64,000 nucleotides of DNA from Vulcanimicrobium alpinum (GTDB lineage Bacteria > Vulcanimicrobiota > Vulcanimicrobiia > Vulcanimicrobiales > Vulcanimicrobiaceae). The position numbers were made by a program, and so were the translations under genes. Shown here piece by piece: positions 7,501 through 15,984 of this stretch. Every line of letters starts with the position of its first letter. Position 1 is the stretch's first letter. The stretch covers positions 2,546,484 through 2,610,483 of the forward strand of contig NZ_AP025523.1 in the NCBI RefSeq assembly GCF_027923555.1, written 5' to 3'. Under the pieces are notes generated by a model. The model had not been told where the DNA came from, did not search any database, and saw only the letters and a list, made by a program, of their open reading frames with translations.

Positions 7501-8772
7501 GTGTTCGACACGGCAATCGAGACCCTCGAGCGCGATGATTTCTGTTCGCTGGCGCCGATCGGCTGGCTGCATCACAAGATGCAGGACGCGTTCTTTCTGG
7601 TCGTCGGGACGCAGTCGTGCCAAGGATTTCTGCAGACCGCGCTCGGTGTGATGGTGTTCGCGAAGCCGCGCTTCGCGACTGCCGTTCTCGATGAGGACGA
7701 TCTCTCCGGCCGCGACGCGCTGACCGCGCTGCTGCCGCTGGCGCGCACCGTCGTCGCCGAACATGCGCCGCGGGCGATCTTTCTCGGCTCGACCTGCACG
7801 CCCGAGATCTTGAAGATGAACGTCTCCGGCTGCGCTCCGGCGATCGAACGCGAGACCGGCGTGCGCGTCTACCCGGCGCGGATGGACGGCTTCGACGCGT
7901 CGTACACGCAAGGCGAAGACCACGTTCTGCAGGCGATGCTGGCGCGCACGCCCGCCGGCGGCGAGACGCCGAATCTCGTCGTGCTCGGCTGCCTCTCGGC
8001 GATCGAGGAAGCCGAGATCCGCCTGGAGTGCGCGGCGATGGAGATCCCCGAGCCGCGCTTCATCCCTGCTGAGAGCGCGCTCGATCTGGCGCCGGTCGGG
8101 CCGCGGACGGTGATCGCTCCGGTGAATCCCTATCTGTTCGACGCGACCGCCTGGGCGAAGCGTGAGCGCAAGGCGACGATCCTGAGCGCGCCGTTCCCGT
8201 ACGGTCCCGACGGCAGCCGCGCGTTCTACGAAGCGCTCGGCGCCGCGTTCGGAAGATCCGTCTCGTACGCGGAACGCGAGCGCGCGGCATGGGCGTCGCT
8301 CGAAGGCGAGCTGACGGCGCTGCGCGGGCGAACGATCGCGTTCGCCTCCGACGCGATGGTCGAACTGCCCCTCGCCCGCACGCTGCGCGCGGCGGGCGCG
8401 CGCGTGCCGTACGTCGGCACGCCGAACGTCTACCGGAAGTTTCACGCGCCGGAGACGGCGCTGCTCGAAGGCGTGGAGATCGCTGAGCGGCCCGACCGCT
8501 TCGCGACGTTCGCCAAGCTGACGGAGCATGCTCCCGACGTCGTCGTCGCCAACCTCAACATCGCGAACGCCCTGGAGGGGATGGGGTTCGCGGTCAAGTG
8601 GTCGACGGAGCTCACGTTCCAGCCGATCCACGGCTTCAGCGGCGCGCAGTCGCTCTTCGCGATGTTCGCCGCAACGCTGCGCCGCCACGACGCGCTCGCC
8701 GGCCACCGCGCAAAAGCCGGCAGCGAGACGCATCCGATCTCGATGGACTTTTTCCTGGAGTCCCACCGGTGA
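7501..8772 (+). CDS. bchN: Light-independent protochlorophyllide reductase subunit N
   Basis: A 423-residue BchN/ChlN. With BchB it forms the NifDK-like catalytic component of DPOR, which reduces ring D of protochlorophyllide using electrons from BchL. Three [4Fe-4S] ligand cysteines are present: C15 (DDFCSLAP), C40 (GTQSCQGF) and C99 (GSTCTPEI), matching the family's three BchN ligands. Other family blocks are FLQTALGVMVFAKPRFA and TQGEDHVLQAML. The GTG at 7501 is used; there is no strong SD. It heads the bchN-bchB-bchG-bchP run, in which junctions overlap or nearly abut. bchL is absent from the window and must be elsewhere if DPOR works. Confidence 0.95.
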   Translation: MFDTAIETLERDDFCSLAPIGWLHHKMQDAFFLVVGTQSCQGFLQTALGVMVFAKPRFATAVLDEDDLSGRDALTALLPLARTVVAEHAPRAIFLGSTCTPEILKMNVSGCAPAIERETGVRVYPARMDGFDASYTQGEDHVLQAMLARTPAGGETPNLVVLGCLSAIEEAEIRLECAAMEIPEPRFIPAESALDLAPVGPRTVIAPVNPYLFDATAWAKRERKATILSAPFPYGPDGSRAFYEALGAAFGRSVSYAERERAAWASLEGELTALRGRTIAFASDAMVELPLARTLRAAGARVPYVGTPNVYRKFHAPETALLEGVEIAERPDRFATFAKLTEHAPDVVVANLNIANALEGMGFAVKWSTELTFQPIHGFSGAQSLFAMFAATLRRHDALAGHRAKAGSETHPISMDFFLESHR

Positions 8773-10277
8773 AGCTCGCGATCTGGTCGTATCAGGCACC
8801 GGCGCATGTCGGCGTCTCGATGTGCGCCTCGTCGATCAACGGCGTGCACACCGTCCTGCGCGCCCCCAAGGGCGACGGCTACGCGACGATCATGCTGGCG
8901 ATGTTCGAACGCCTGGGCGTCCTCCCGCCGCTGACGATCAACGCGCTCACCGAAGGGACCTTGGCCGGCGCGCCTGCCGATCTCCCGCGCGTGCTGCGCG
9001 AGATCGACGCGCGCGTGAAGCCCAAGGCGATCCTCGTCACCCGCAGCGCGACGGCGGCCGTCCTTCAGGAACCGCTCGACGGCGAGTTCGGCACGATGAC
9101 GCCCGGCGAACTCGGCGCGGAGGTGATCTTCGGCGCATCGCACCCGGTTCGCGACAACGAGACGACCGCGTTCGCGCTCACCTTGCGCCAGCTCGTCGCC
9201 CATGTCGCCGCCGACTGCGCGCGCACCGAAACGCCGTCGGTGAACATCCTCGGTCCGGCGCTGCTCGGCTTCCACGACCACAGCAACGTGCGCGCGCTGC
9301 GCGCGCTCTTCGCCGCGATCGGCGTCGACGTCAACGCCGTCGTCCCGCTCGGCGCGACCGTCGACGACCTGCGCACGCTCGGCCGCGCCTGGCTCAACGT
9401 CTCGCTGGTGCACGAACGCACCGCCCCGCTCGTCGCGTACCTGCGCGAGCGTTACGGCACGCCGAGCGTCGACGCACTCCCCTACGGAGAAGCAGGAACG
9501 ACGCGGTTCCTGCGCGAGGTCTGCGCGACGCTCGAGCTCCCCGCCGACCGCATCGCCGCTGCCGCGCGGGAGTCGCAGCTCGGCTGGTACGCGCGCACCG
9601 TCGACGCGCACGCGCTCTCGACCAAACGTGTCGCGGTCTTCGGCACGCCCACCACGGCGGCCGGGATCGCCCGGGTCCTGCACGACGAGCTCGACATGCG
9701 CGTCGAGTGGGTCGGCACGTACGTCCGCGAGTACGGCGACTGGCTCTCGGCGCGCGTCGCCGACGTGACCGGCCGCATCCTCGTCACCGACGATTATCGG
9801 GAGGTCGCGCAGGCGATCGACGAGACTCGCCCCGACATCGTCTTTGGCTCGCAGATGGAACGTCACGCCGCGAGCGCGCACGGGATTCCGTGCGCGGTGA
9901 TCTCGCCGCCGGCGCACATCCTCAACTTTCCGCTCTCCTACGCGCCGTTCGTCGCGTACGAGGGCGCGAATTATCTCGCCGACGTCGTCAATCGCACGCA
10001 AGTGCTCGGCCTCGAACACCATCTGATCGAAACGTTCGGGCCCCGCGGCCAAGGACGCTTCGCCGAGCAGGCGCCGGAGGGACTCGACGAACCCGCCGTC
10101 GCCGCCGCCGAAGGCGCTCCGCAGTGGGATCCGTCGGCAGAACGGCTCGTCGGGCGCATCCCCTTCTTCGTGCGCAAAAAGGCGCGCGCTAACATCGAGA
10201 AGTACGCGCGCGAGCAGCGGCTCGCGGTGATCGACGAACGCGTCGTGCTCGCGGCGCGGGAACACGTCGGTGGCTAA
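8769..10277 (+). CDS. bchB: Light-independent protochlorophyllide reductase subunit B
   Basis: A 502-residue BchB. The N-terminus MKLAIWSYQAPAHVG and APKGDGYATIM match the family. Asp36 in GDGY falls exactly at the residue that supplies the non-cysteine fourth ligand of the BchN-BchB cluster in characterised enzymes. The C-terminal ~50 residues (WDPSAERLVGRIPFFVRKKAR...NIEKYAREQR) form the conserved tail domain near the substrate. The GTG at 8769 overlaps the bchN stop (GTGA), and the frame's upstream extension to 8598 is a shadow inside bchN. It ends 8 bp inside bchG. It works in the cytoplasm as the BchN partner. Confidence 0.95.
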   Translation: MKLAIWSYQAPAHVGVSMCASSINGVHTVLRAPKGDGYATIMLAMFERLGVLPPLTINALTEGTLAGAPADLPRVLREIDARVKPKAILVTRSATAAVLQEPLDGEFGTMTPGELGAEVIFGASHPVRDNETTAFALTLRQLVAHVAADCARTETPSVNILGPALLGFHDHSNVRALRALFAAIGVDVNAVVPLGATVDDLRTLGRAWLNVSLVHERTAPLVAYLRERYGTPSVDALPYGEAGTTRFLREVCATLELPADRIAAAARESQLGWYARTVDAHALSTKRVAVFGTPTTAAGIARVLHDELDMRVEWVGTYVREYGDWLSARVADVTGRILVTDDYREVAQAIDETRPDIVFGSQMERHAASAHGIPCAVISPPAHILNFPLSYAPFVAYEGANYLADVVNRTQVLGLEHHLIETFGPRGQGRFAEQAPEGLDEPAVAAAEGAPQWDPSAERLVGRIPFFVRKKARANIEKYAREQRLAVIDERVVLAAREHVGG

Positions 10278-11265
10278 GGGGACGCCTGCGCTCGACGAGC
10301 GCACCGTCTTCGGCGCAGCGGCGCGCAGCAGCGTCTCCACGGTCGGCCGCTTCGGCGCCGTCCTGCTGCCGTTCGGCGACAAGCACGCCGGCGCGGCGGC
10401 GATCAACGCGTCGCTCAAAACGTTCGCGAAGCCCGGGACGTGGTTTGCGCCGATGTGGGCGATCATGGTCGGGGCGGTCGCCGGCGGCGCGCGCTGGGAC
10501 GCGCTCTCGCTGGTGAAGATCGTCGCCGCGATGGCGCTCGCCGGCCCGTTGCTGTGCGCCTTCTCGCAGATCGTCAACGACTGGTGCGATCGCGACGTCG
10601 ACCGTATCAACGAACCCGACCGGCCGACCGCTGCGAACCTGCTCGCCCCGCGCACCATCGTGCTCGTCGCCGCCGGGCTCGCCCTCGCTGCGCTCGCGCT
10701 CGCGTACGCGCTCGGCACCGCGGTGCTCGCGATCGCCGCGCTGGGACTCGTGCTCGCGCTCGCGTACAGCGTCCCGCCGCTGCGCCTCAAGGCGCGCAAC
10801 GGCTGGCTCGCCAACGCGGCGTGCGCGTTCGCCTACGAAGGGTGTGCGTGGGTCGCCGGCGCGGCGGCGTTCGGACACGTCACACGGGGGACGCTCGTCC
10901 TCGCGACGCTCTACTCGCTCGGCTCGCACGGGCTGATGACGCTCAACGATTTCAAGAGCATCGACGGCGATCGCCGCCTGGGCTTGCGCTCGATTCCGGC
11001 GATGCTGGGGATCCGCGGGGCGCTGATGCAAGCCTTCGCGTTCATCGACGTGTTTCAGGTCCTTGCGATCGGCTACGTCCTGGCGCACCGCGCGTGGATC
11101 GCGGCAGCGTTCATGCTCGTCCTGTTCGCAGTGCAGCTGCCGATGCAGCGCCGCATGGCGCGCGATCCCGCCGCCCTTGCACCGTGGTACTGCGCCAGCG
11201 CGATCCCGCCGTTCGTGTGGGGTATGCTGGCCGCCGCTCTCGCCATCCGCTACGGGGGGTTCTAG
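10270..11265 (+). CDS. bchG: Bacteriochlorophyll synthase (UbiA prenyltransferase)
   Basis: A 331-residue polytopic membrane protein of the UbiA superfamily. It esterifies bacteriochlorophyllide a with geranylgeranyl or phytyl diphosphate. The first Asp-rich motif is NDWCDRDVDRINEPDRP near residues 99-115, and the second is NDFKSIDGDRRLGLRS near 218-233; these bind Mg-diphosphate. Hydrophobic segments between them (LALAALALAYALGTAVLAIAA, split by turns) give the usual eight to nine helices. GTG at 10270 overlaps the end of bchB, and bchP starts 3 bp after its stop, so the two tail enzymes are coupled. Confidence 0.93.
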   Translation: MAKGTPALDERTVFGAAARSSVSTVGRFGAVLLPFGDKHAGAAAINASLKTFAKPGTWFAPMWAIMVGAVAGGARWDALSLVKIVAAMALAGPLLCAFSQIVNDWCDRDVDRINEPDRPTAANLLAPRTIVLVAAGLALAALALAYALGTAVLAIAALGLVLALAYSVPPLRLKARNGWLANAACAFAYEGCAWVAGAAAFGHVTRGTLVLATLYSLGSHGLMTLNDFKSIDGDRRLGLRSIPAMLGIRGALMQAFAFIDVFQVLAIGYVLAHRAWIAAAFMLVLFAVQLPMQRRMARDPAALAPWYCASAIPPFVWGMLAAALAIRYGGF

Positions 11266-11268
11266 CTC

Positions 11269-12558
11269 ATGCCGAAGGTTCTGGTCGTCGGTGCGAACGT
11301 CGGGGGTGCGATCGCGGCGGGCGATCTCGCAGCGCAAGGCTGGGACGTCACGCTGATCGAGCGCGATCTCAAGCGCAAGAAGCCGTGCGGCGGAGCGATC
11401 CCGCCGAAGGCGATCAGCGAGTTCGGCGTCCCGGAGACGATCATCGAACGCAAGACGACGCGCGCGGTCATAATCGGCCCCAGCGGCTCGGAAGTCGCGA
11501 TGGACGTGCGCGGGTCGAAGAAGCGACCCGACGACTACATCATCATGGTCACGCGCGAGGTGCTCGACCGCACGATGCGGGAGCGTGCCGCGAACGCCGG
11601 TGCCGACGTGCGCGAGGCGTCCTTCGTCTCGCACGAGCAGCACGCCGACGGGGTGCGCGTGAAGCTGCACTATCGCGACGGCCGCGAAGAACTCGTCAAT
11701 TACGATTACCTGATCGGCGCCGACGGCGCCGGCTCAGCGGTCGCGAAATCGTGCGGCCGCGCCCCGCAGCGCCACGCTTCGGCGATTCAGGAACGGCTCG
11801 CACTCCCCGACGACGCGATGGCGTACTACGAGAACACCGCCGAACTCTACCTCGGCGACGACATCTCGCCCGATTTCTACGGCTGGGTGTTCCCGAAGAG
11901 CGATCACGTCGCGGTCGGCACCGGCTGCCGTCCCGAGCACGCGAACCAGACCTATCAGTTCCTGGAAGGCGTGAAGCGGCGCGCCGGCCCGAAACTCCGC
12001 GGCGCACGCCGGATCCTGCTCGAAGGTCATCCGCTTCCGATGCAGCGCTACAAGAAGTTCGTCTACGGGCGCACGATGCTCGTCGGCGACGCCGCGGGGC
12101 TGGTCGCGCACACCTCCGGCGAGGGGATCTACTTCTCGATGGCCTCGGCACGGATCGCGGCGCAGGTGCTGCATCTGAGCGCGACCGATCATCGCACCGC
12201 GCTGACGCGGTACGAGAAACTCTGGCAGAAAAAATACGGCGCGATGTTCGACTTCCTCGAGTTCCTCGAGCAGATCTCGTACACGAACAACTTCGCGCGC
12301 GAGTTCTTCGTCGACATGTGCTCGACGCGCGACGTGCAGCGCTTCACCTTCGATTCCTATCTCTTCAAGGAAATGGCGCAGCTGAAGCCGGGCGATCACT
12401 TCCAGATGGCCTTCGAAGCGGCGAACCGCGCGATCGCAACCTGGTTCTGGAAGCGCCGCCCGATCGCCGACGCACCGCCGTTGATCACCGCCAAAGAAGC
12501 GCTCCAAGCGACCCGCCAAGCGATCCGCGAAGGCGTCACCGCCGACGCCGTCGCGTAG
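11269..12558 (+). CDS. bchP: Geranylgeranyl reductase
   Basis: A 429-residue FAD-dependent reductase that converts the geranylgeranyl tail of bacteriochlorophyll to phytyl. The dinucleotide-binding start reads VLVVGANVGGAIAAGDLAAQG, with ANVGGA in place of the usual GxGxxG, followed by ERDLKRKKPCGGAIPPKAI, the family's substrate-side CGG(G/A)xPP signature. YLIGADGAGSAVAK and GRTMLVGDAAGLVAHTSGEGIYFSM are the FAD-contact motifs. ATG at 11269 is 3 bp after bchG. It is the last gene of the bchNBGP run; a large palindrome follows that may stop or stabilise the transcript. Confidence 0.93.
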   Translation: MPKVLVVGANVGGAIAAGDLAAQGWDVTLIERDLKRKKPCGGAIPPKAISEFGVPETIIERKTTRAVIIGPSGSEVAMDVRGSKKRPDDYIIMVTREVLDRTMRERAANAGADVREASFVSHEQHADGVRVKLHYRDGREELVNYDYLIGADGAGSAVAKSCGRAPQRHASAIQERLALPDDAMAYYENTAELYLGDDISPDFYGWVFPKSDHVAVGTGCRPEHANQTYQFLEGVKRRAGPKLRGARRILLEGHPLPMQRYKKFVYGRTMLVGDAAGLVAHTSGEGIYFSMASARIAAQVLHLSATDHRTALTRYEKLWQKKYGAMFDFLEFLEQISYTNNFAREFFVDMCSTRDVQRFTFDSYLFKEMAQLKPGDHFQMAFEAANRAIATWFWKRRPIADAPPLITAKEALQATRQAIREGVTADAVA

Positions 12559-12563
12559 CGCCC

Positions 12564-12662
12564 GCGTCACGCTGAGCCCCTCGTCACGCTGAGCGTGTCG
12601 AAGCGCGGCCGCCTGCGCGCATGAAGGGAGGCGGCGCTTCGACGAACTCAGCGTGACGAGGG
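12564..12662. repeat. REP-like palindrome with a partial direct copy
   Basis: Two 28-base arms, 12578-12605 and 12635-12662, are inverted copies with about 25 of 28 positions paired; the common core is CTCGTCACGCTGAG...GTCGAAGCG. They surround a 29-base GC-rich loop. A truncated direct copy (GTCACGCTGAGCCC) precedes the left arm, and another occurs at 38619-38640. It sits between bchP and the M28 peptidase. It could fold into a strong transcript hairpin, but no U-tract follows, so it is called a repetitive extragenic palindrome rather than a terminator. Confidence 0.7.
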
Positions 12663-12692
12663 AGCCGTAAGGCGCGCGCGGTAAGCGGCCCG

Positions 12693-14036
12693 ATGCCTCT
12701 GCGTCGTCTTCTCGCCGCGAGCGTCGCGGCGCTCGCGCTCACCGCGCCGGCTCGCGCCGACGTCCCCGCGCCGCCCCTCGACCCCGCAATCGTCGCCGCG
12801 CTCGCCGCCGTCTCGCCGGCGGAGCTGCGCGCCACCGACGCCGGCTTGGTTGCATTCGGCACGCGCTCGACGTTCTCGGAACAGGCCGGGAGCAAGCGCG
12901 GCGTCTTCGCCGCCCGCGCGTACCTCGTCCAACGCTTCCGCCGCATCGCCGCCGCCACGAACGGCCGCATGACCGTCGCGCTCGATACCTACACCCAGCC
13001 GGCCGATCCCAAGAAGCGGATCCCGCGCCAGGTCGTGATCTCGTCGGTCGTCGCGACCCTGCGCGGCGACGATCCGAGCGGGCGAACCTACGTGATGTCC
13101 AGCCACTACGACTCACGCAACAGCAATAACGACGACGGCGAGCACGACGCGCCCGGTGCCGACGACAACGGCTCGGGGACCGCGGCGGTGGTCGAGGCGG
13201 CCCGCGTTCTGGCGAACGTGCCGCTTCACGCGACGGTCGTCTTCGCCTGCTTCGACGCCGAGGAGCAAGGTCTGTTCGGCAGCGCGCATTATGCCAAGAC
13301 CCTCAAGGATGCGCACGTCGACGTGCAGGGCGACATCAACAACGACATCATCGGCGCGTCGGTCGGCGACGACGGCATCAAGCGCGACAACGTCGTGCGA
13401 ATCTTCTCCGAAGCCCTGCCGCCGGGGACCGATCCCGCCCGGATCAACGTCGTCGGCGGTGAGAACGATTCGCCGTCACGCGAGCTCGCGCGGTTCGCGA
13501 AGGAGACCGGCGACGCGTACCCGACGGGGCTCCACGGCCTGATCGTCTACCGCGCCGACCGCTTTCTGCGCGGCGGCGATCACGAGTCGTTCAACGCCGA
13601 AGGCTTCCCCGCGATTCGCTACGTCGAGCCGGTCGAAACCTTCGCGCACCAGCACCAGGACGTGCGCGTCGAAGCCGGCGTTCAGTACGGCGACCTACTG
13701 CAGTACGAGGACTTCGACTACCTCGCGCGCGTGACGCGCTACAACATCGCGACGGTCGCGTCGCTCGCGCTCGCTCCGGCCCCGCCGAAGGCGACGATCG
13801 AAACGAAGGTGCTCACCAACGACACGACCTTAACCTGGACCGCCGTCCCGCGGGCGGTGCGCTACGAGATCGTGCGCCGTGCGACGAGCGACGCGCTATG
13901 GACCGACGTCCAGGATGCCGGAAACGCCGCCACCGCGACCCTGAAGTTCTCGAAGGACAACTGGCTCTTCGGCGTGCGCAGCGTCGACGCGCAGGGCCAT
14001 CGCTCCGTCGCCGCCTATCCGGCTCCCGTGCGCTGA
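12693..14036 (+). CDS. Secreted M28-family zinc aminopeptidase
   Basis: A 447-residue exported protein (signal peptide RLLAASVAALALTAPARA). The M28 di-zinc site is complete: His in MSSHYDSRN, bridging Asp in GADDNGSG, Glu-Glu in FDAEEQGLFG, a ligand Asp in NNDIIG, and His in ETFAHQHQD. The C-terminal ~90 residues (TKVLTNDTTLTWTAVPRAVRYEI) look like a fibronectin type III module. It likely removes N-terminal residues from peptides outside the cytoplasm. It follows bchP but across a palindrome, so co-expression with the photosynthesis genes is doubtful. Convergent with phhB. Confidence 0.9.
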   Translation: MPLRRLLAASVAALALTAPARADVPAPPLDPAIVAALAAVSPAELRATDAGLVAFGTRSTFSEQAGSKRGVFAARAYLVQRFRRIAAATNGRMTVALDTYTQPADPKKRIPRQVVISSVVATLRGDDPSGRTYVMSSHYDSRNSNNDDGEHDAPGADDNGSGTAAVVEAARVLANVPLHATVVFACFDAEEQGLFGSAHYAKTLKDAHVDVQGDINNDIIGASVGDDGIKRDNVVRIFSEALPPGTDPARINVVGGENDSPSRELARFAKETGDAYPTGLHGLIVYRADRFLRGGDHESFNAEGFPAIRYVEPVETFAHQHQDVRVEAGVQYGDLLQYEDFDYLARVTRYNIATVASLALAPAPPKATIETKVLTNDTTLTWTAVPRAVRYEIVRRATSDALWTDVQDAGNAATATLKFSKDNWLFGVRSVDAQGHRSVAAYPAPVR

Positions 14037-14069
14037 GAACGCGCGACGCGTCGCGGCCGTAGACGCTTA

Positions 14070-14312
14070 TTAGAGCGCGTCGATCGCGCGCGCGAGCGCG
14101 ACGTCGCGGTCGGTAATCGCTCCGACGTCGTGCGACCAGGTGCGGATCGTCACTTCGTTCCACGACAGTGCGATGTCAGGATGATGGTCGAGCCGGTTCG
14201 CGGCCTGGGCGACGGCGTTGACGAACGAAATCGCGCCGTCGAAGTTCTTGAGGTCGAAGACTTTGACGAGCGCTTCGCCGTCGTTCGTCCAGCCCGGCGG
14301 TGTCTCGATCAT
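14070..14312 (-). CDS. phhB: 4a-hydroxytetrahydrobiopterin dehydratase (PCD/DCoH)
   Basis: An 80-residue protein with the pterin-4a-carbinolamine dehydratase signature: FDLKNFDGAISFVNAVAQAAN, then LDHHPDIALSWNEVTIRTWSHDVG, in which the HHP and later His form the active site. It dehydrates 4a-hydroxy-pterins; in bacteria without aromatic amino acid hydroxylases it is also linked to Moco and folate chemistry. The ATG at 14312 overlaps the hemL TGA (ATGA). It is the last gene of the long bchF-to-phhB unit. Nothing in the window shows a pterin-dependent hydroxylase. Confidence 0.9.
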   Translation of the reverse strand: MIETPPGWTNDGEALVKVFDLKNFDGAISFVNAVAQAANRLDHHPDIALSWNEVTIRTWSHDVGAITDRDVALARAIDAL

Positions 14313-15595
14313 ACGATTCCCTTCGCGCGTAGATCGCGCAGCGACGCTTCGATCGCGCCGGCGGTGAAGGCGACGTCGTCGTCGCCGTGCGCGGTCGAGA
14401 GAAACATGACCTCGTTGTGCGAGGGCGGCAGCAGCACGCCCCGCTCGCGCATCGCGTGATAGAATGCCGCATAGGCACGCTGATCGTCGCGCTGCTGGTC
14501 GTCGTACGACCGTGTCGGCGGTCCGGACCGGAACTTGAAATCGACGATCGAGGCGAGCTGCAGGACGGCATAGTCGAGCGCAAGCGCGCGGAGGGACGCG
14601 CGGATCGATGCGGCGAGCGCGCGCGCGCGCCGCTCCGTCTGGGCCAGCACGTCCGCATGCGTTTCGAGATAGTCGAGAACCCGCAGCCCGAGCGCGATCC
14701 CGAAGGGCATCCCCGCGTGCGTCCCGCCGGTGAACGCAGGACCGTCGGGCGCGAGCATCGCCATGATCTCCGCGCGCCCGCCGAACGCCGCGACCGGAAA
14801 ACCGCCGCCGAGAACCTTGCCGACCGTCGTCAGATCCGGCGTGACGCCGACGCGAGCTTGCGCGCCGCCCAGACCCAGCCGCAGCCACGTGATGATCTCG
14901 TCGAAGATGAGCACCGCACCGCAGCGGTCGGCGCGCGCACGCAAGCCTTCGAGGAAGCCCGGCACGGTCTCGACCAGGCCCATATTCCCGCACACCGGCT
15001 CGACGAGGATCGCGGCGACGCGACCGTCGAGCATCGCCAGCAAACGGTCGACGTCGTCGAGATCGTTGTAGCGTGCGACGGCGAGGTCGCCGACGACCGC
15101 GCGCGGGATCCCCGAGCCGCCGGCGTGCGGGGTTTCCGCCGACGCGCCGGCGTCCTGCAGCGCGAGATCGAAGTGGCCGTGATAATTGCCGGAAAATTTC
15201 AGCACCGCGTCGCGGCCGGTCCACGCGCGCGCGACGCGGATCGCGCTCTGCACCGCCTCGCTGCCGGTCGTCGTGAAGCGCAGGCGCTCCATCGACGGCA
15301 GGTGACCGCGGATGCGCTCGGCGAGCGCGAGTTCGTCGGGCGACGTCGAGCCGTACACGACGCCGCGCGCCGCGAGCGCGTCGAGGCCGCCCAGAAACGG
15401 CGGGGTGTGCCCGAACAGCAGCGGACCGTAAGCCATCACGTAGTCGGCGTAGCGGCGACCCTGCTCGTCGTAGGCATACGGCCCTTCCGCGCGCACGCAA
15501 ACGAACGGGTCGCCGCCGACACGGCGGCCCGCCCGGACCGGTGAACTCGCACCGCCGGCGAGAACGGCGTCGAGCGCTACGCGAGCGTCGAGGAT
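14309..15595 (-). CDS. hemL: Glutamate-1-semialdehyde 2,1-aminomutase
   Basis: A PLP enzyme making 5-aminolevulinate in the C5 pathway, the entry to haem and bacteriochlorophyll. Family blocks: GGASSPVRAGRRVGGDPF, ADYVMAYGPLLFGH, FTTTGSEAVQSAIRVARA, FSGNYHGHFD, EPVCGNMGLV, DEIITWLR, and the PLP-lysine block LTTVGKVLGGGFP. Then GPAFTGGTHAGMP. DEIITWLR replaces the common DEVMTGFR. There is no ATG, GTG or TTG upstream of the SPVR motif in this frame. The best start is ATC at 15593-15595, preceded by a strong GGAGGGAG, which gives 428 residues, the normal family length. A CTG further upstream is an alternative. The start lies inside the PYP-like gene. Confidence 0.9.
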   Translation of the reverse strand: MLDARVALDAVLAGGASSPVRAGRRVGGDPFVCVRAEGPYAYDEQGRRYADYVMAYGPLLFGHTPPFLGGLDALAARGVVYGSTSPDELALAERIRGHLPSMERLRFTTTGSEAVQSAIRVARAWTGRDAVLKFSGNYHGHFDLALQDAGASAETPHAGGSGIPRAVVGDLAVARYNDLDDVDRLLAMLDGRVAAILVEPVCGNMGLVETVPGFLEGLRARADRCGAVLIFDEIITWLRLGLGGAQARVGVTPDLTTVGKVLGGGFPVAAFGGRAEIMAMLAPDGPAFTGGTHAGMPFGIALGLRVLDYLETHADVLAQTERRARALAASIRASLRALALDYAVLQLASIVDFKFRSGPPTRSYDDQQRDDQRAYAAFYHAMRERGVLLPPSHNEVMFLSTAHGDDDVAFTAGAIEASLRDLRAKGIV

Positions 15596-15984
15596 GGCTC
15601 TCCCTCCGGAACCTGGTTCCGCAGCACGCAGATCGTCGCGCGATCCGAATCGTTCGCCAGCCGCACGAACACGACGGTGACCCGCTGCGGGCCGTGCGGA
15701 AACGCGAAGACGAATTCGAACGGCTCGACCGAGGTGTCCTGCGAATCGAGAAACGTCGTGAAACGGCCTTCGAAATCTTTGATCGCCGTGCACGGCGCCA
15801 GGTCGTGGAAGAAGTTGAGGCCGACGACCGATTTGCCGCCCATGTGTGCCAGATTGCGCTCGTATGCGTTGTATTCGAGGATCGCGCCGGTGCGATCGAC
15901 GACGATCACGCCGAACGGCAACCGGTCCAGCTCCTCGCCGCTCAGGCGCGACGCGAGATCGAGATCGGACGGGTGGAAATTCAC
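15577..15984 (-). CDS. Photoactive yellow protein (PYP) homologue, PAS-domain photosensor candidate
   Basis: A 135-residue single PAS domain that aligns without gaps to Halorhodospira PYP through the chromophore region at a constant offset of four residues. LPFGVIVVDRTGAILEYNAYE matches the PYP [21 protein letters not shown] region, and VGLNFFHDLAPCT matches IGKNFFKDVAPCT. The residues that matter in PYP are kept: Tyr42 (here Y38), Glu46 (E42) and the p-coumarate-binding Cys69 (C65). Thr50 and Arg52 are replaced by Ala46 and Met48. GTG at 15984 overlaps the TGA of the dprA-like gene, with GGAGG just upstream. No tyrosine ammonia lyase or coumarate-CoA ligase is in the window, so chromophore supply is unproven. 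It may instead be a non-photoactive PAS sensor. Confidence 0.8.
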   Translation of the reverse strand: MNFHPSDLDLASRLSGEELDRLPFGVIVVDRTGAILEYNAYERNLAHMGGKSVVGLNFFHDLAPCTAIKDFEGRFTTFLDSQDTSVEPFEFVFAFPHGPQRVTVVFVRLANDSDRATICVLRNQVPEGEPSSTLA

